Below, one piece after another: positions 62,805 to 64,000 of a stretch of 64,000 nt of DNA. The stretch is from positions 124,001 through 188,000 of the forward strand of contig CBDHDJ010000001.1 of assembly GCA_965261645.1 (NCBI GenBank). The letters are read 5' to 3'. How positions within the stretch are numbered: the stretch's first letter is position 1; every line of letters begins with the position of its first letter. The notes under the pieces are model-generated. The model ran no database searches. It was not told where the DNA came from and was given only the letters and a program-made list of their open reading frames with translations. The position numbers and the translations under genes were made by a program. This DNA is from CBDHDJ01 sp965261645 (lineage in GTDB: Bacteria; Pseudomonadota; Alphaproteobacteria; SHVV01).

Positions 62805-63291
62805 TCACCCCGCCTCCTCTCCGTCAAAAGCGCACCAGAAGTAAGGGTGCTTCCCTCCGCCGGCATTACCCGGCATCAACGGTACTATCACCCTTTCCGA
62901 TTCCCGCCCGCGCCGCCACCCGAGGTGACGTTGAGGCCGCTACCCTCGCCCGCGACGGGCCTCCCCCGATTACCCGTATCACCTTCCTTGCGTGCCGTGC
63001 CCACTACCCCGGCGGACCGGAACGGGTGCATTCGTCGGTCACTCCCCCGTTCCACGCGGCCTTCCCCTAATCTCAGGAGGGTCGGCGTCCACATCTTCAC
63101 TCTCGAGGCCTGCTCAGGCTTCACTCGCGTTCGGCCCGCAAGGTCGCTCAACCGCCCAAGGCGGCCTTTGTCACAGGGCTTCGGTCCCGCCGGTTACCCG
63201 ACAAGACCGCCTGTCAGCTACCAGATCAAACCGACAACTGTCTCGGTGGATCCTTCCTCCACTGGTGTTACGCGCCGTCGGGGCGCACTGA

Positions 63292-64000
63292 GATTTCCGG
63301 GGTGAAGATCGCAATTGCGGTCCCGGCCGGGTGTGGAACCGTATCCCGGACGATATCCGCGGCCAGATCGTCGAACTGGCCCTGGATGAGCCGGAGCTGT
63401 CGCCACGCGAACTTACAGTGACGTTCACCGACGCGAAGGGCTACTTCATCTCGGAAGCGTCCGTCTACCGTCTGCTCAAGGCCAACGACCTGATCACCAT
63501 CCCGGCCTTCGTCGTCATCAAGGCAGCCGATGAGTTCCACGATAAGACCACAGCACCAAACCAGCTGTGGCAGACCGACTTCACCTACCTCAAGGTCATC
63601 GGCTGGGGCTGGTTCTATCTGTCAACCATCCTGGACGACTTCTCGCGCTACATCATCGCCTGGAAGCTGTGCACCACCATGCGGGCTGAAGACATGACCG
63701 GCACGCTCACGCTAGCCCTGCAGGCATCGGGTTGTGACAGGGCAGAGGTCGCTCACAAGCCTCGGCTGCTGAGCGACAATGGCTCCTCCTACATCGCCGA
63801 TGATCTTGCAGTCTGGCTCAAAGCCCAGGGTATGGTTCACGTCCGCGGCGCACCGAACCATCCGCAAACCCAGGGCAAGATCGAGCGTTGGCATCAGACC
63901 TTGAAGAACCGCGTCCTGCTGGAGAACTACTATCTGCAAGGCGGCCTCGAGGCCAGCGTCGGCGCTTTCGTCAAGCACTACAACCACCGCCGCTACCACA
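63292..64000 (+). CDS. IS3/IS481-like rve transposase, partial (runs off window)
   Basis: An open frame without stop to the window end. RGQIVELALDEPELSPREL and SEASVYRLLKAND form the helix-turn-helix region; the DDE core has D in LWQTDFTYLK, D in RLLSDNGSSY and E in QTQGKIERWHQ. No start codon is evident near the intron junction (GTG 63331 is possible), and the N-terminal part may have been lost when neighbouring elements inserted. Confidence 0.8.

Larger units (their letters stand above)
61363..63288 (-). mobile_element. Group II intron, about 1.93 kb
   Basis: The 5' end on the minus strand reads GTGCGCCCCGACGGCGCGTA, matching the GUGYG intron start (63288). An intron-encoded reverse transcriptase follows, then a domain V hairpin (61432-61465). 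The 3' end is placed near 61363 because a domain VI-like stem and CTCTAC lie there, but this end is approximate. The 480 bases 62805-63288 hold the RNA domains I-IV region and no protein gene. Confidence 0.75.

Noticed and set aside
61389..63305. A 638-codon plus-strand open frame
   Set aside because: It is antisense to the group II intron and its RT; no protein motifs are visible.

Overview
The window is about 64 kb of high-GC DNA. Gene content and order point to an alphaproteobacterium, perhaps near Rhodospirillales, although the order cannot be fixed by eye. The evidence is a run of conserved blocks: valS-popZ-tolC-pcm, tatABC-serS-surE-pcm-nlpD, yajC-secD-secF-Mth938, and dgt-argS-SPOR-nagZ-M50-scpA-scpB.

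Positions 1-38.1 kb are mostly ordinary chromosome. The stretch starts with the end of uvrA, a compact MNT/HEPN toxin-antitoxin-like pair, and trmFO. An intact IS5-family element sits exactly between trmFO and the convergent gene. Next come two squalene/phytoene-synthase-like genes (one resembling complex I assembly factor NDUFAF6), a very small membrane protein, a urate-oxidase-N-like membrane protein and an Mth938 (NDUFAF3-like) protein beside secDF-yajC. A long minus-strand gene series follows (nlpD-like, pcm, surE, serS, tatCBA, a ferric-iron ABC transporter with a Fur-like box, scpBA, M50 protease, nagZ, SPOR protein, argS, dgt). After it come erpA, xth, ilvD, valS, popZ, tolC, a second pcm-like gene and tRNA-Cys.

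Positions 38.1-53.6 kb are an accessory region. It holds a phage/plasmid-like cassette (ssb, a small basic regulator-like protein, small hypotheticals, a virion-like protein), three 1446-bp copies of one IS1182-like element, two IS3-family elements, an orphan type I-E-like CRISPR array cut by one of the IS copies, and a tRNA-Asn next to a tyrosine integrase. Two further insertions stand out. A 1528-bp unit with IS66-like GTAAGCG ends and an 8-bp target duplication carries one four-helix membrane protein gene. A 757-bp unit with 44-bp perfect inverted repeats and a 6-bp target duplication carries one leucine-rich-variant-like gene. Neither contains a transposase, and removing either one restores the interrupted reading frame exactly.

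Positions 54.0-60.9 kb hold a seven-gene minus-strand operon: a lipoprotein with a Tyr/Trp-rich tail, a double DUF350 membrane protein, a membrane-anchored spermidine-synthase-like protein, DUF2170, a PspA/IM30 protein, DUF2491 and a two-helix K+ channel with a TrkA-N-like cytoplasmic part. It resembles the enterobacterial yjfIJKLM envelope-stress set. The DUF2170 protein has an added N-terminal domain that looks like a MazE/DUF3018 DNA-binding segment, and two tandem GTGAC inverted repeats lie just upstream of its gene. Inverted remnants of one IS5-type element flank the operon.

Positions 61-64 kb contain a group II intron whose reverse transcriptase gene carries one in-frame stop, followed by an rve-type transposase gene that runs off the window.
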